Assembly: GCA_015065395.1 (NCBI GenBank) | Contig: SVQJ01000012.1 | Span: forward strand, 1 to 18,477 | DNA from: Oscillospiraceae bacterium | GTDB lineage: Bacteria; Bacillota; Clostridia; Oscillospirales; CAG-272 | Direction of reading: 5' to 3' | DNA: 18,477 bases | Part shown: positions 7,115 to 15,414 of the stretch, in pieces | Layout: the number at the start of each line of letters is the position of its first letter | How positions within the stretch are numbered: the stretch's first letter is position 1 | Made by a program: the position numbers and the translations under genes | Notes under the pieces: model-generated | The model's input: only the letters and a program-made list of their open reading frames with translations | The model's database searches: none | What the model was told of the DNA's origin: nothing

Positions 7115-8794
7115 ATGAATTACAATGTAGGTATGAAGGAAGAGCTTTTGAGAGAATTCAGCGAGAACTATATGGAAAAGCTTTTTTATTTCTGTCTTCG
7201 CAAGGTCAGCGACAGCTACGAGGCTGAGGATCTTTGCTCCGACATAATGTTGTGCGTGGTCTCTGCTCTTGGGGAAGGAACGATCCCCGAAAACTTTTCT
7301 GCTTGGGTATGGAGGATCGCAAAGAACCGATATGCGAGATGGGCGGATGCGAAGGCTAAAAAGGGAGTGACCGTTACCGGTGCGGATGTTTCCGAATATG
7401 AGCTTTTGGATGAGGGTGAGAGCATCGAGGAAAAGATTATCCATCGCGAGGAGCTTTCTCTGCTTCGCCGTGAGCTTGCGTTTATTTCCTCCGATTATCG
7501 CAACATTGTAGTGGCTTACTATATTGATGACAGGAGTGTCAGAGATATAGCCAAGGAAAATTCCCTTCCTGAGGGCACTGTGAAATCAAAGCTTTCCCGT
7601 GCCAGAAAAATTCTGAAAGAAGGTATGAATATGGCAAGAGAATTCGGCACTCTCAGCTACAGACCGGAGAACGTGGGTCTGATGATGAACGGCACATCGG
7701 GATGGGATAACGCGCCTGGATGCTTCTTCGATCGCCTGATGTGCAAAAACATAATGCTTGCGGCATACAGAAACCCAAGCACTGCAAAGGAGCTGGCTAT
7801 TGAGGTGGGCGTTGCCCTTCCCTATATGGAGGAGGAGCTCTATACTCTCGCTGAGGCAGAGCTGCTCAGAAGAAACGGAGATAAATTTGAAACCAATTTT
7901 CCAATCATATCAAAGCAGGCGCAGGAAAAGATGGGTGCGCATCTTAAAGGGTGCGCTTCGGAATATGCGGATACGGTCATCGAATATATGGAAAAATATA
8001 TTGCGGCATTGGACAGTGCCGTGCCTCAGTGGAGATGGGGCGAGCAGTCTCGGGAAGAGATGAAATGGTATATTCTTTTGCAGTTTGCGGATGAATTGAA
8101 TTATGATCTGTGCAAAGACCGATTTGAAGGCTACAGCGAGGAGGAGCTTTCAAAGGTGGACAGAAAGTGGGGAACCTCTATTCGAAAAAACGGTGGAGCA
8201 TGGGATATCGTAGGTCTTGAGACCGGAGCGGTTACATATACAAACGTGGGGCTTCACGGCTGTGAGGCGCCCCCTGAGAGATCAAATGATCCTTATATTA
8301 TTTTCCGTCAGTTTAAGATAGATTATAAGGATATTTGGAAAAAGACTCCGATATATCTCACCTATGAGCAGGGAGAGGCGCTGGTTGCGGTAGCAAAGGG
8401 AGATGCGTCGAATATCGCAAAAAGAGTTCTTGAAAAGCTCTGTGAGTATGGGTATATAAAGGAAAAGGACGGAAAGTGGCTGCCAGCTCTTCTCGTTATG
8501 AATAAGGAGCTTATGGGCAAGAATTCTATCCCGAAGGAGAAAAACGATGAGCTCGATGTGCTTATAAAAAAAGCATGGGCGATCACAGAGCGCCATAGCA
8601 ATTTTATAAGGGAGACCATCCTTGCCGATGTCCCCGAATTTATCAGAGAAGAAAGATGGCAGATCGATAATGCGGTGAGAAGCTTTTCCTGTATGGCAAG
8701 ATGTGCCGTGCTTGATACTGCTATTGAAAAGGGGTATCTTGCCTATGACGAGAATACGGCAACCAATGCTCTCGGTGCGGCTCTTATTCTGTAA
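7115..8794 (+). CDS. ECF-type sigma-70 family factor with a long C-terminal extension
   Basis: A 559-residue protein. Sigma region 2 lies at about 10-80 (SYEAEDLCSDIML, then FSAWVWRIAKNRYARW, the promoter-melting helix). Region 4 lies at about 110-170, with the helix-turn-helix SVRDIAKENSLPEGTVKSKLSRARK. A typical ECF factor ends there. This one continues for nearly 390 residues: a conserved-looking GWDNAPGCFFDRL segment, a winged-helix-like stretch at about 210-265 (TAKELAIEVGVALPYMEEEL), then a mixed helical region with no motif I recognise and no membrane segment. ATG 7115 is preferred because AGGGAGG lies 8 bases upstream; the in-frame GTG at 7079 has no such site. No anti-sigma gene is adjacent, so the extension may do the sensing or inhibition itself. 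That is inference. Similar long ECF factors occur in other Clostridia. Confidence 0.87.
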   Translation: MNYNVGMKEELLREFSENYMEKLFYFCLRKVSDSYEAEDLCSDIMLCVVSALGEGTIPENFSAWVWRIAKNRYARWADAKAKKGVTVTGADVSEYELLDEGESIEEKIIHREELSLLRRELAFISSDYRNIVVAYYIDDRSVRDIAKENSLPEGTVKSKLSRARKILKEGMNMAREFGTLSYRPENVGLMMNGTSGWDNAPGCFFDRLMCKNIMLAAYRNPSTAKELAIEVGVALPYMEEELYTLAEAELLRRNGDKFETNFPIISKQAQEKMGAHLKGCASEYADTVIEYMEKYIAALDSAVPQWRWGEQSREEMKWYILLQFADELNYDLCKDRFEGYSEEELSKVDRKWGTSIRKNGGAWDIVGLETGAVTYTNVGLHGCEAPPERSNDPYIIFRQFKIDYKDIWKKTPIYLTYEQGEALVAVAKGDASNIAKRVLEKLCEYGYIKEKDGKWLPALLVMNKELMGKNSIPKEKNDELDVLIKKAWAITERHSNFIRETILADVPEFIREERWQIDNAVRSFSCMARCAVLDTAIEKGYLAYDENTATNALGAALIL

Positions 8795-8824
8795 AGATCT
8801 CCATATCGAAAAACAGTTAATTAA

Positions 8825-8850
8825 AGGGCGGATGTGATGTCCGCCTTTTT
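8825..8850 (+). terminator. Intrinsic terminator after the sigma-factor gene
   Basis: GGCGGA (8827-8832) pairs with TCCGCC (8840-8845) across a seven-base loop and is followed by TTTTT. A-rich bases precede it. Confidence 0.85.
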
Positions 8851-8936
8851 GTTTGCTGAAGCTTTTGCGTTTGCGGTAGATGGGAGCTTAAAATCAGGAA
8901 TATTATTGCGTCAGCGAGGGTTAGATTGGGAACATA

Positions 8937-8965
8937 TTGACATTTTCACATCTTGAGGATATAAT
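8937..8965 (+). promoter_or_regulatory. Consensus sigma-A promoter for the zinc-ribbon membrane protein
   Basis: TTGACA at 8937-8942 and TATAAT at 8960-8965 with a 17-base spacer, placing initiation about 25 bases upstream of the ATG at 8996. A match this good to the housekeeping consensus argues against exclusive control by the upstream ECF factor. Confidence 0.85.
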
Positions 8966-8995
8966 GTGTTTAGTATGATATTATCGGAGGTCCTT

Positions 8996-9568
8996 ATGAA
9001 ATTCTGTACTAATTGCGGAACACAAATGGAGGATACAGTCAAATTCTGTCCTAACTGCGGCACACCGAATAATGCTTCGGACGCACAGCCTCAGGCGCCG
9101 ATGCAAAACGGGTATCAGCAGGTGATCTATCAGAAGCCCAAGCGTCCCGGCAAGGGTCTGGGTATTGCGTCCCTTGTTCTTTCCATCATTGGACTTGTCT
9201 ATTGCTGGTCAATACTTTTTGCATCTATTGCTTTTTGCGCGGTCTCGCACGGGTTGAATTGGGATAGTATAACGGTATATGATGTGGCCGAGCTTGAGCA
9301 GGAGCTGCAGGAATTTGATATTGATATTGATTTTGATATTACTTCCTCGGATATTGAGACTCTTGGAGAAAGCCTTGAGCTTGTAGTTAAGATCGGTTTT
9401 TGCGTTGTTGTAGCAATCGTTTCTATATTCAGTATCCTTGCATTCATCTTTTCCCTTGTTTCCCGAAAGAAGGGCTACAAATGCGGCATCAGTACTGCCG
9501 GCTTCGTTATGAGCATTATAGGCCTTGCGGTGTACGCGTTAAGCTTTGTGATTGTGATTTTGGCATAG
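8996..9568 (+). CDS. Zinc-ribbon membrane protein (DUF4190-like)
   Basis: A 190-residue protein. The N-terminus is a zinc ribbon with cysteines 4, 7, 18 and 21 (FCTNCG and FCPNCG). A Gln/Pro-rich linker follows to about residue 52, then a hydrophobic hairpin region at about 55-85 that starts GLGIASLVLSIIGL, the pattern of DUF4190-type membrane proteins. Residues about 95-130 form a strongly acidic segment (repeated Asp/Ile and Glu), predicted to face the other side, and two more helices lie at about 133-156 and 166-189. The second hydrophobic unit (ISTAGFVMSIIGLAVY) repeats the first, so the protein may be an internal duplication. The start is ATG 8996 after GGAGG; an upstream in-frame ATG lies inside the promoter transcript without a ribosome site. 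It has its own promoter and terminator. The function is unknown; such proteins are common in Firmicutes. Confidence 0.8.
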   Translation: MKFCTNCGTQMEDTVKFCPNCGTPNNASDAQPQAPMQNGYQQVIYQKPKRPGKGLGIASLVLSIIGLVYCWSILFASIAFCAVSHGLNWDSITVYDVAELEQELQEFDIDIDFDITSSDIETLGESLELVVKIGFCVVVAIVSIFSILAFIFSLVSRKKGYKCGISTAGFVMSIIGLAVYALSFVIVILA

Positions 9569-9587
9569 CTCGTTTTGAGAATCGAGC

Positions 9588-9638
9588 AAAAAAAGCACCC
9601 TGCGAAAGCAAAAAATGCTTTTTAAGGGTGCTTTTTTG
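9588..9638 (+). terminator. Terminator after the zinc-ribbon gene
   Basis: AGCACCCT (9594-9601) pairs with AGGGTGCT (9625-9632). An A-run precedes the stem and a T-run follows it, so it could act on both strands. The loop holds a smaller hairpin (AAGCA/TGCTT). Confidence 0.9.
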
Positions 9639-9781
9639 TTTTAGTCATTTGCAGAAAACACACGAAAGAATAGCATTGTTTTGCAAATGCCTAAATTCAA
9701 ACGTGTGTACTTTTCTTTGCCATTTCGGGAAGAAAGCGCAAAACTTTCTTACATATAAACGTAATTTATCATGAAAATCGG

Positions 9782-9810
9782 TTGAAAAGGGCAAGAATGT
9801 GATGTATAAT
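9782..9810 (+). promoter_or_regulatory. Sigma-A promoter of the aminotransferase-ppa-obg-rsmF cluster
   Basis: TTGAAA (9782-9787) and TATAAT (9805-9810) with a 17-base spacer, about 39 bases upstream of the first start codon. No other strong promoter is seen before 14392. Confidence 0.8.
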
Positions 9811-9848
9811 GATTTATTATATATTCCCCTTTTGAAAGGATGATTGAA

Positions 9849-11039
9849 ATGGAATACTATTTTTCAGATAAAATGAAGGCCTTGAAGCCCTCCGCTATCC
9901 GTGAGATATTCAAGAGCCTCGGCGATCCCGAGATGATAAGCTTTGCTGCAGGAAACCCCTCTCCGCGCTCTTTCCCTGTTGAGGAGCTTTCCCGTATAGG
10001 TGCAGATATTTTTGCAAACGCTTCTACCGCGGCGCTTCAGTACAGCGTTACAGAGGGATATCCTCCTCTCAGAAGCGAAGTTGAAAAGAGAATGAGAGAA
10101 AAATTCAATATTGGCAGAGAAGGTGATATGACAATCATCACCTCCGGCGGTCAGCAGGGAATAGAGCTTTCCTGCAAGGCGCTTTGCAATGAGGGCGACG
10201 TGGTTATTTGTGAGGATCCTACCTTCATAGGTGCGCTTAATGCGTTCCGCTCCTGCGGAGCAAAAACCGTGGGTTTGCCCCTCGGGGATGACGGCATTGA
10301 GGCGGAGAGCCTTGATAAGCTTCTCACGGAGACTCCCAATGCGAAGATAGTTTATCTTATCCCCACCTTCCAGAACCCTGCAGGCATCTGCACATCTCTT
10401 GAAAAGAGAAAGGCTGTGTATGACGTTTGCGTAAAGCACGGTATCATTATCATAGAGGATAATCCCTACGGTGAGCTTCGCTTTGCGGGAGAGGATATCC
10501 CCACGATAAAGAGCATGGATACCGAGGGCATAGTTCTCTATTCCTCTTCGTTTTCAAAGATCCTCTCTGCAGGCATGAGAGTAGGATATATGTGCGGTCC
10601 CGAGCCTATTATTCAGAAAATGGTGGTGGCAAAGCAGAGCGAGGACGTGCATACCAATATCTTTTTCCAGATGCTTACCCACAGATTCATGACAGAGTGC
10701 GATCTTGACGGACATATTCAGGGCATCAGAGGGCTGTACCGCGATAAATGCTCACTTATGCTTTCCACTCTTGACAGAGTGATGCCTGAATGTGTAAAAT
10801 ACACCCGTCCCCAGGGAGGACTTTTCCTTTGGCTCACTCTTCCCGAGGAGATAAAAATGATCGATTTCGTTCAGAGGGCCCTTGAAAATAAGGTTGCCGT
10901 TGTTCCGGGAAACACCTTCCTTTGCGATACCGCAGGAGCTATCAACGCGGTGAGACTGAACTATTCAACCCCATCTGATGAAGATATCGTCCGCGGCTGT
11001 GAGATACTCGGCCGTGTGGCAAGAGAGATGCTGGCATAA
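9849..11039 (+). CDS. PLP-dependent class I/II aminotransferase (2-aminoadipate/aromatic aminotransferase-like)
   Basis: A 396-residue fold-type I aminotransferase. Visible active-site features are GGQQGIEL for the cofactor phosphate, the FQNPAG motif with the conserved Asn, EDNPYGELRF with the Asp that pairs to the pyridine nitrogen, and SSSFSKILSAGMRVG, in which Lys237 should carry the PLP Schiff base. RLNYSTP near the end holds the arginine that binds the substrate carboxylate. It resembles the stand-alone MocR/LysN/Aro8-type aminotransferases that transfer amino groups among aromatic, branched-chain or 2-aminoadipate substrates; the substrate is not decidable here. ATG 9849 is preferred over ATG 9840, because AAAGGA (9835-9840) lies 8 bases before it and overlaps the earlier ATG. 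It is probably the first gene of an operon, 17 bases ahead of the pyrophosphatase. Confidence 0.92.
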   Translation: MEYYFSDKMKALKPSAIREIFKSLGDPEMISFAAGNPSPRSFPVEELSRIGADIFANASTAALQYSVTEGYPPLRSEVEKRMREKFNIGREGDMTIITSGGQQGIELSCKALCNEGDVVICEDPTFIGALNAFRSCGAKTVGLPLGDDGIEAESLDKLLTETPNAKIVYLIPTFQNPAGICTSLEKRKAVYDVCVKHGIIIIEDNPYGELRFAGEDIPTIKSMDTEGIVLYSSSFSKILSAGMRVGYMCGPEPIIQKMVVAKQSEDVHTNIFFQMLTHRFMTECDLDGHIQGIRGLYRDKCSLMLSTLDRVMPECVKYTRPQGGLFLWLTLPEEIKMIDFVQRALENKVAVVPGNTFLCDTAGAINAVRLNYSTPSDEDIVRGCEILGRVAREMLA

Positions 11040-11056
11040 GAAAGGCGTGATACAGT

Positions 11057-11602
11057 ATGAACATTTGGCATGATATTTCCCCCGAAAGAATAACACCCGA
11101 AAGCTTCACGGCGGTAATTGAAATCGCAAAAGGAAGCAAGAACAAATATGAGCTTGATAAGGAAACAGGTCTCTTAAAGCTTGACCGTATACTTTATACT
11201 TCCACTCATTACCCTGCCAATTACGGCTTTATTCCCCGTACCTATGCAGATGACCTGGACCCTCTGGACGTTCTCGTTATCTGCTCTCAGACCATCCAGC
11301 CCCTGACGCTGGTGGATGTATATCCCATCGGTGTTATAAAAATGCTGGACGGAGGCCATCTTGATGAAAAGATAATCGCTATTCCTTTCATGGCACCTAA
11401 TTATAATAAATATAAGTCCATATACGATCTGCCTGAGCATATTTTTGACGAGATGCGTCATTTCTTTTCCGTATATAAGCAGCTTGAGGATAAACAGACG
11501 GTGGTAAACGATCTTGAAGGCCCTGAGGCGGCCAAGGAGATCATCGCAAAGGCGATAAAAGATTATATGGTGATTTACGGTGATCGCGAAAGACAGTACT
11601 GA
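11057..11602 (+). CDS. ppa: Inorganic pyrophosphatase, type I
   Basis: A 181-residue soluble family I pyrophosphatase that hydrolyses PPi to two phosphates and so pulls biosynthetic reactions forward. The signature DDLDPLD, with its metal-binding aspartates, is present, together with the upstream HYPANYGFIPRTY segment that lines the active site. The length fits the 170-180 of bacterial family I enzymes. Many Firmicutes rely on family II (CBS/DHH) enzymes instead, so a family I enzyme is worth noting, but it is common in gut Clostridia. ATG 11057 follows an AAAGGCG-like ribosome site. Spacing of 17 bases on each side to the aminotransferase and to obg supports co-transcription. Confidence 0.95.
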   Translation: MNIWHDISPERITPESFTAVIEIAKGSKNKYELDKETGLLKLDRILYTSTHYPANYGFIPRTYADDLDPLDVLVICSQTIQPLTLVDVYPIGVIKMLDGGHLDEKIIAIPFMAPNYNKYKSIYDLPEHIFDEMRHFFSVYKQLEDKQTVVNDLEGPEAAKEIIAKAIKDYMVIYGDRERQY

Positions 11603-11619
11603 TAAGTGAGGATAATAAA

Positions 11620-12909
11620 TTGTTTATTGATAAAATACAGATATCCGTAAAGGCGGGAGCAGGCGGAAACGGTGCAGTTTCCTTTCGCCGTGAAAAATAT
11701 GTTGCTAAAGGCGGACCCGACGGCGGCGACGGCGGGAACGGCGGAAATATCATTTTCGAGATAGATGAGGGCTCCAATACTCTCCTTGCCTTTCGTTATA
11801 AAAGAAAGTTTATTGCCGAGAACGGTGAAAACGGAAGCGGTGCCAAGCGTCACGGCAAAAACGGTGCCGATGTTATAATAAAGGTGCCCAGAGGCACCAT
11901 TATCCGCAATGCGGAAAACGGAAAGATCATAAAGGATATGTCGGACGGCGAAAGATTCACCGTTTGTAAGGGCGGCCGCGGCGGCTGGGGAAACAAGCAT
12001 TTTGCCACACCCACGCGCCAGATACCCCGTTTTGCCAAGGACGGTCTTCCCGGAGATGCAAAGGAGATAATCCTTGAATTGAAAATGATCGCCGATGTGG
12101 GCCTTGTGGGCCTTCCTTCCGCGGGAAAGAGCTCTCTTCTCAGCGTGGTGAGTGCCGCACGTCCCAAGATCGCCGAATATCATTTCACAACTCTTGAGCC
12201 TTCCCTCGGTGTTGTAAATACAGGGGATGACAGAGGATTTGTCATGGCGGATATCCCAGGGCTTATTGAGGGTGCTGCTGAGGGCGCAGGACTTGGTCAC
12301 GATTTTCTCCGTCATATTGAGAGATGCCGTCTCCTTTTGCAGGTGGTTGATATCTCGGGCATGGAAGGAAGATCTCCTGCCGACGATTTTGATACAATAT
12401 CTGCCGAGCTTGAAAGCTTTTCCGAGGAGCTTGCAAGCCGCCCCCGTATTATTGCGGCGAATAAGTGCGATCTCATAGATGAGGATACCGATGAGAGCTT
12501 AAAGAGCCTTGAGACTTTGGCGGATGCTCTCGGATATAAGGTCATACCTGTTTCAACTGCAACGAGAAAGGGAATCCCCGAGCTTTTGCACGAGATACAG
12601 AGGATGCTTGCAGAGCTTCCTCCCATCACCGTTTATGAAAGCGAGATCACTGAGGCAGATGAGGCTGAGCTTGAAAACGCATATCCTGAGGATACCGTTA
12701 TCACCCGTGATGACAGCGGTGCATACGTATGCTCAGGCAAATGGCTTGAAAAGCTTTGCGGAAGAGTTTATTTTGATGATAGAGAATCACTTATGTATTT
12801 CCAGAAATCTCTCAACGAGGGCGGCATTATTGAAAAGCTGCGCGCGGCGGGATGCAGCGAAGGAGATACTGTAAAAATGTTCGATATCGAATTTGATTTT
12901 GTAGACTGA
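11620..12909 (+). CDS. obgE: GTPase Obg (CgtA), ribosome assembly
   Basis: A 429-residue Obg GTPase, which binds the large ribosomal subunit during assembly and links it to the nutrient state. The glycine-rich Obg fold covers residues 1 to about 157 (KAGAGGNGAVSFRREKYV, then GGDGGNGGNI). The G domain follows with P-loop GLPSAGKSS (about 163), DIPGLIEGA, and NKCD (about 283). The C-terminal OCT domain typical of Gram-positive Obg occupies about 350-429. The start codon is TTG 11620, seven bases after GTGAGGA, and it gives the canonical MFIDK beginning. The gene lies 17 bases after ppa. Just after the stop, a GC-rich hairpin at 12921-12943 has no T-run, so transcription probably continues into the rRNA methyltransferase gene. 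Confidence 0.97.
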   Translation: MFIDKIQISVKAGAGGNGAVSFRREKYVAKGGPDGGDGGNGGNIIFEIDEGSNTLLAFRYKRKFIAENGENGSGAKRHGKNGADVIIKVPRGTIIRNAENGKIIKDMSDGERFTVCKGGRGGWGNKHFATPTRQIPRFAKDGLPGDAKEIILELKMIADVGLVGLPSAGKSSLLSVVSAARPKIAEYHFTTLEPSLGVVNTGDDRGFVMADIPGLIEGAAEGAGLGHDFLRHIERCRLLLQVVDISGMEGRSPADDFDTISAELESFSEELASRPRIIAANKCDLIDEDTDESLKSLETLADALGYKVIPVSTATRKGIPELLHEIQRMLAELPPITVYESEITEADEAELENAYPEDTVITRDDSGAYVCSGKWLEKLCGRVYFDDRESLMYFQKSLNEGGIIEKLRAAGCSEGDTVKMFDIEFDFVD

Positions 12910-12920
12910 TAATTTTTCAA

Positions 12921-12943
12921 AGGGGGGCTCTGTGAGCCCCCTT
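12921..12943 (+). other. GC-rich hairpin between obg and rsmF-like gene
   Basis: AGGGGGGCTC and GAGCCCCCTT pair around TGT. No T-run follows (it continues AAGACG), so this is more likely a weak pause, attenuator or mRNA-processing structure than a terminator. It sits 25 bases upstream of the next ATG. Confidence 0.6.
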
Positions 12944-12968
12944 AAGACGATGAAGGAAGGGAGAAAGA

Positions 12969-14360
12969 ATGGATCTGCCCATAGAATTCAAAAAAAGGAT
13001 GAAGGATCTTTTGAAAGAGGAATATCCCGAATTTATTGAAGCCTTTGAACAGGGTGAGGCGGTGAGAGCGTTACGGGTGAATCCCTTGAAGTGCACAAGC
13101 GAGAAGCTTTTGGAAAATGCTCCGTTTGCGCTTTCCCCTCTCTACTTTACCGGCGGTGCCTTCTTCTTCGGCGATGAAAAGGCAGGTGCCGATCCTCTTC
13201 ATCATGCGGGAGCGTATTATGTGCAGGATCCCGGTGCCATGAGCACGGTATTTGCCGCTTCTCATGTTCTGAAAAAGGGAATGAGAGCCATAGATCTTTG
13301 CGCAGCCCCCGGAGGGAAGTCCTCTCAGCTGCTTGAATATACCGATAACGGAGGCCTTCTTGTTTCAAATGAGATAGATCGGAAGAGATGCCGTGTCCTT
13401 CGCGGCAATCTTGAAAGGATGGGTGCGAGACGCACCGTCCTTACCAATGCCGATACCGAAGCTCTCGCAAGGCATTTTGGCAGTGCCTTTGATTTTGTGC
13501 TTTGTGATGCTCCCTGCTCGGGAGAGGGAATGATGCGCAAATATACGGAGGCTGTGGAAGAGTGGAGCGTGGAGAATGTCCTCACGTGCGCCGGCCGACA
13601 AAAGGAGATCCTTACAAACGCTGCAAGGCTTTGCGCCCCCGGCGGATATCTTCTTTATTCCACCTGTACCTTCTCTCTTGAAGAAAATGAAATGACTGTA
13701 GATTCCTTCCTTTCGGGAAATACCGATTTTTCCATTGTTCCCGTTGAAGAAGGGATAAGAGAGATAACAGCGTCGGGCGTTTGCTTTGAGGGCGCTCATT
13801 TTGATATGAGTGAGTGCCGTCGGTTCTATCCTCATATTTCTCCCGGAGAAGGTCAGTTTATCTGCCTCATGAAAAAGAGGGAGGATGGGGAGTGCTTTTC
13901 TCCCGAAAATGAAAAGGATAAAAAGAAAAAAGAAAAGGCTCCTGCCTTTTCCAAAGAGAATATCAGAGCTTTGGAGAGGTTTTATAAAGACAATATTGAA
14001 TGTGATGTCAAAGACCTGTCCTTCGCCCCTGTAGGTGAATGGGTGATGGAAAAAGGAAATCTGCCGATTCCTGCATCCTGTGTTTTTTCGGGTGTTTGTG
14101 TGGGAAGCCTGCAAAAGGGGCGGCTTGAGCCGCACCATCATCTGTTTTCCTCTATGGGAAAGTATTTTAAGCGAAGGGTGACGCTCTCATCAAAGGAAAG
14201 AAGCGCCCGTGCCTATCTTTCGGGAGAGGTTATTGATACGGATATAAAGGACAACGGTTGGTGTGCGGTTTTTATTGACGGATGTCCCGTCGGCGGCGGT
14301 AAGATCGTGGACGGAAAGGTCAAAAATCACTATCCCAAGGGGCTCAGACTTCTGGGGTGA
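12969..14360 (+). CDS. rsmF: 16S rRNA (cytosine-C5) methyltransferase, RsmF/YebU-like
   Basis: A 463-residue SAM-dependent m5C methyltransferase of the RsmB/NSUN family. The SAM-binding motif I is DLCAAPGGKSSQL (about 109-121). Motif IV is DAPCSGEGMMRK (about 179-190) and motif VI is YSTCTFSLEENE (about 229-240); each holds one of the two cysteines used in catalysis. An N-terminal RNA-binding stretch precedes the core. The C-terminal third, after a Lys-rich linker near 318-326 (DKKKKEK), is the PUA/FTsJ-like RNA-binding module of RsmF proteins, ending with NHYPKGLRLLG. In E. coli RsmF methylates C1407 of 16S rRNA; the exact target here is inferred from homology. ATG 12969 follows GAAGGGAG. 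Placement after obg groups two ribosome-biogenesis genes. The gene ends intact, 31 bases before the AT-rich methyltransferase insert. Confidence 0.92.
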   Translation: MDLPIEFKKRMKDLLKEEYPEFIEAFEQGEAVRALRVNPLKCTSEKLLENAPFALSPLYFTGGAFFFGDEKAGADPLHHAGAYYVQDPGAMSTVFAASHVLKKGMRAIDLCAAPGGKSSQLLEYTDNGGLLVSNEIDRKRCRVLRGNLERMGARRTVLTNADTEALARHFGSAFDFVLCDAPCSGEGMMRKYTEAVEEWSVENVLTCAGRQKEILTNAARLCAPGGYLLYSTCTFSLEENEMTVDSFLSGNTDFSIVPVEEGIREITASGVCFEGAHFDMSECRRFYPHISPGEGQFICLMKKREDGECFSPENEKDKKKKEKAPAFSKENIRALERFYKDNIECDVKDLSFAPVGEWVMEKGNLPIPASCVFSGVCVGSLQKGRLEPHHHLFSSMGKYFKRRVTLSSKERSARAYLSGEVIDTDIKDNGWCAVFIDGCPVGGGKIVDGKVKNHYPKGLRLLG

Positions 14361-14391
14361 GAAATTGTATGGATTGAGGTTGTTGACACAA

Positions 14392-15402
14392 ATGACTAAG
14401 ATAAAATCAGACAAAAATAAAACCATAGATTTCACTGTTGAAGACGGGAAAAAGTACATTGACAGATGCGTTAAAGTTGATTCTCTGACGGAAGATCCGA
14501 GTTCATTTATGAATAAGACCATACTCGGAGATACATTTGATGCAATGGCACGCCTTCCGCAAAAATTTATTGATTTAGCAGTGGCAGATCCGCCCTACAA
14601 TCTGACAAAGGAATATCATGGTAATATATTTTCCAAAAAAAATGCTGCTGATTACGAGGAATATACGCGTAAGTGGCTATCCTTGGTTTATCCGTTGCTA
14701 AAAGATGAAGGTTCTATCTATGTGTGTTGCGATTGGGAGACCAGTCTTATAATAGGCGGCGTGATAGGTGAGTTCTTTAATATAAGAAACCGCATTACTT
14801 GGCAACGTGAAAAGGGAAGAGGTGCATCGGCAAATTGGAAGAATGGGATGGAAGATATTTGGTTTGCAACAAAATCAAAGAATTATACATTTAATCTTGA
14901 GGCAGTCAAAATAAGAAAAAAGGTGATTGCACCTTATAAAGTGAATGGTGATCCTAAAGATTGGGATGAAACAGAGCAAGGTAATTTCAGAAACACCTGT
15001 CCTTCTAATTTTTGGGATGATATTACTATACCGTTTTGGTCAATGCCTGAAAATACTGCTCATCCGACACAAAAATCAGAAAAACTTTTTGCAAAGATTA
15101 TTCTTGCAAGTTCAAATGAGAATGATGTGGTTTTTGATCCTTTTCTTGGATCGGGTACTACAAGTGTGGTCGCCAAAAAGCTGGGAAGAAGGTATGTGGG
15201 GGTTGAAATGAACGAGCAGTACTGTGCTTGGGCAGAGAAGCGTTTGGAAACTGCTGAAACAGAAAAAACAGTACAAGGATATGTTAATGGGGTTTTTTGG
15301 GAAAGAAACACTTTGGCAGAACAAAATCTTGTGTCAGGAAACAAGACTGCTAATACTGAAAATAAACAGATTGCGGAAAGTGAACAACTGACATTGACAT
15401 GA
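14392..15402 (+). CDS. Type II beta-class DNA methyltransferase (N6-adenine or N4-cytosine)
   Basis: A 336-residue site-specific DNA methyltransferase (PF01555). The catalytic motif IV, DPPYN, is at residues 66-70 and precedes the SAM-binding motif DPFLGSGTT at 249-257; this order defines the beta class. HPTQK at 224-228 is the usual neighbour of the SAM site. DPPY is used by both N6-adenine and N4-cytosine enzymes, though adenine is more common, so the base modified and the recognition site are unknown. ATG 14392 is the likely start: the open frame continues upstream, but that overlaps the end of the rRNA methyltransferase gene, and the ribosome site (GAGG, 12 bases away) is weak. The region is clearly richer in A+T than both flanks, which suggests horizontal gain. 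It lies 12 bases upstream of a probable restriction gene, with its stop inside that gene's ribosome site. Confidence 0.9.
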   Translation: MTKIKSDKNKTIDFTVEDGKKYIDRCVKVDSLTEDPSSFMNKTILGDTFDAMARLPQKFIDLAVADPPYNLTKEYHGNIFSKKNAADYEEYTRKWLSLVYPLLKDEGSIYVCCDWETSLIIGGVIGEFFNIRNRITWQREKGRGASANWKNGMEDIWFATKSKNYTFNLEAVKIRKKVIAPYKVNGDPKDWDETEQGNFRNTCPSNFWDDITIPFWSMPENTAHPTQKSEKLFAKIILASSNENDVVFDPFLGSGTTSVVAKKLGRRYVGVEMNEQYCAWAEKRLETAETEKTVQGYVNGVFWERNTLAEQNLVSGNKTANTENKQIAESEQLTLT

Positions 15403-15414
15403 GGTAAGAGTGTT

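Noticed and set aside
11575..12315. Minus-strand open frame of 246 codons
   Set aside because: Fully antisense to obg, which has all GTPase motifs.
13365..14141. Minus-strand open frame of 258 codons
   Set aside because: Antisense to the rRNA methyltransferase gene, whose motifs are intact.
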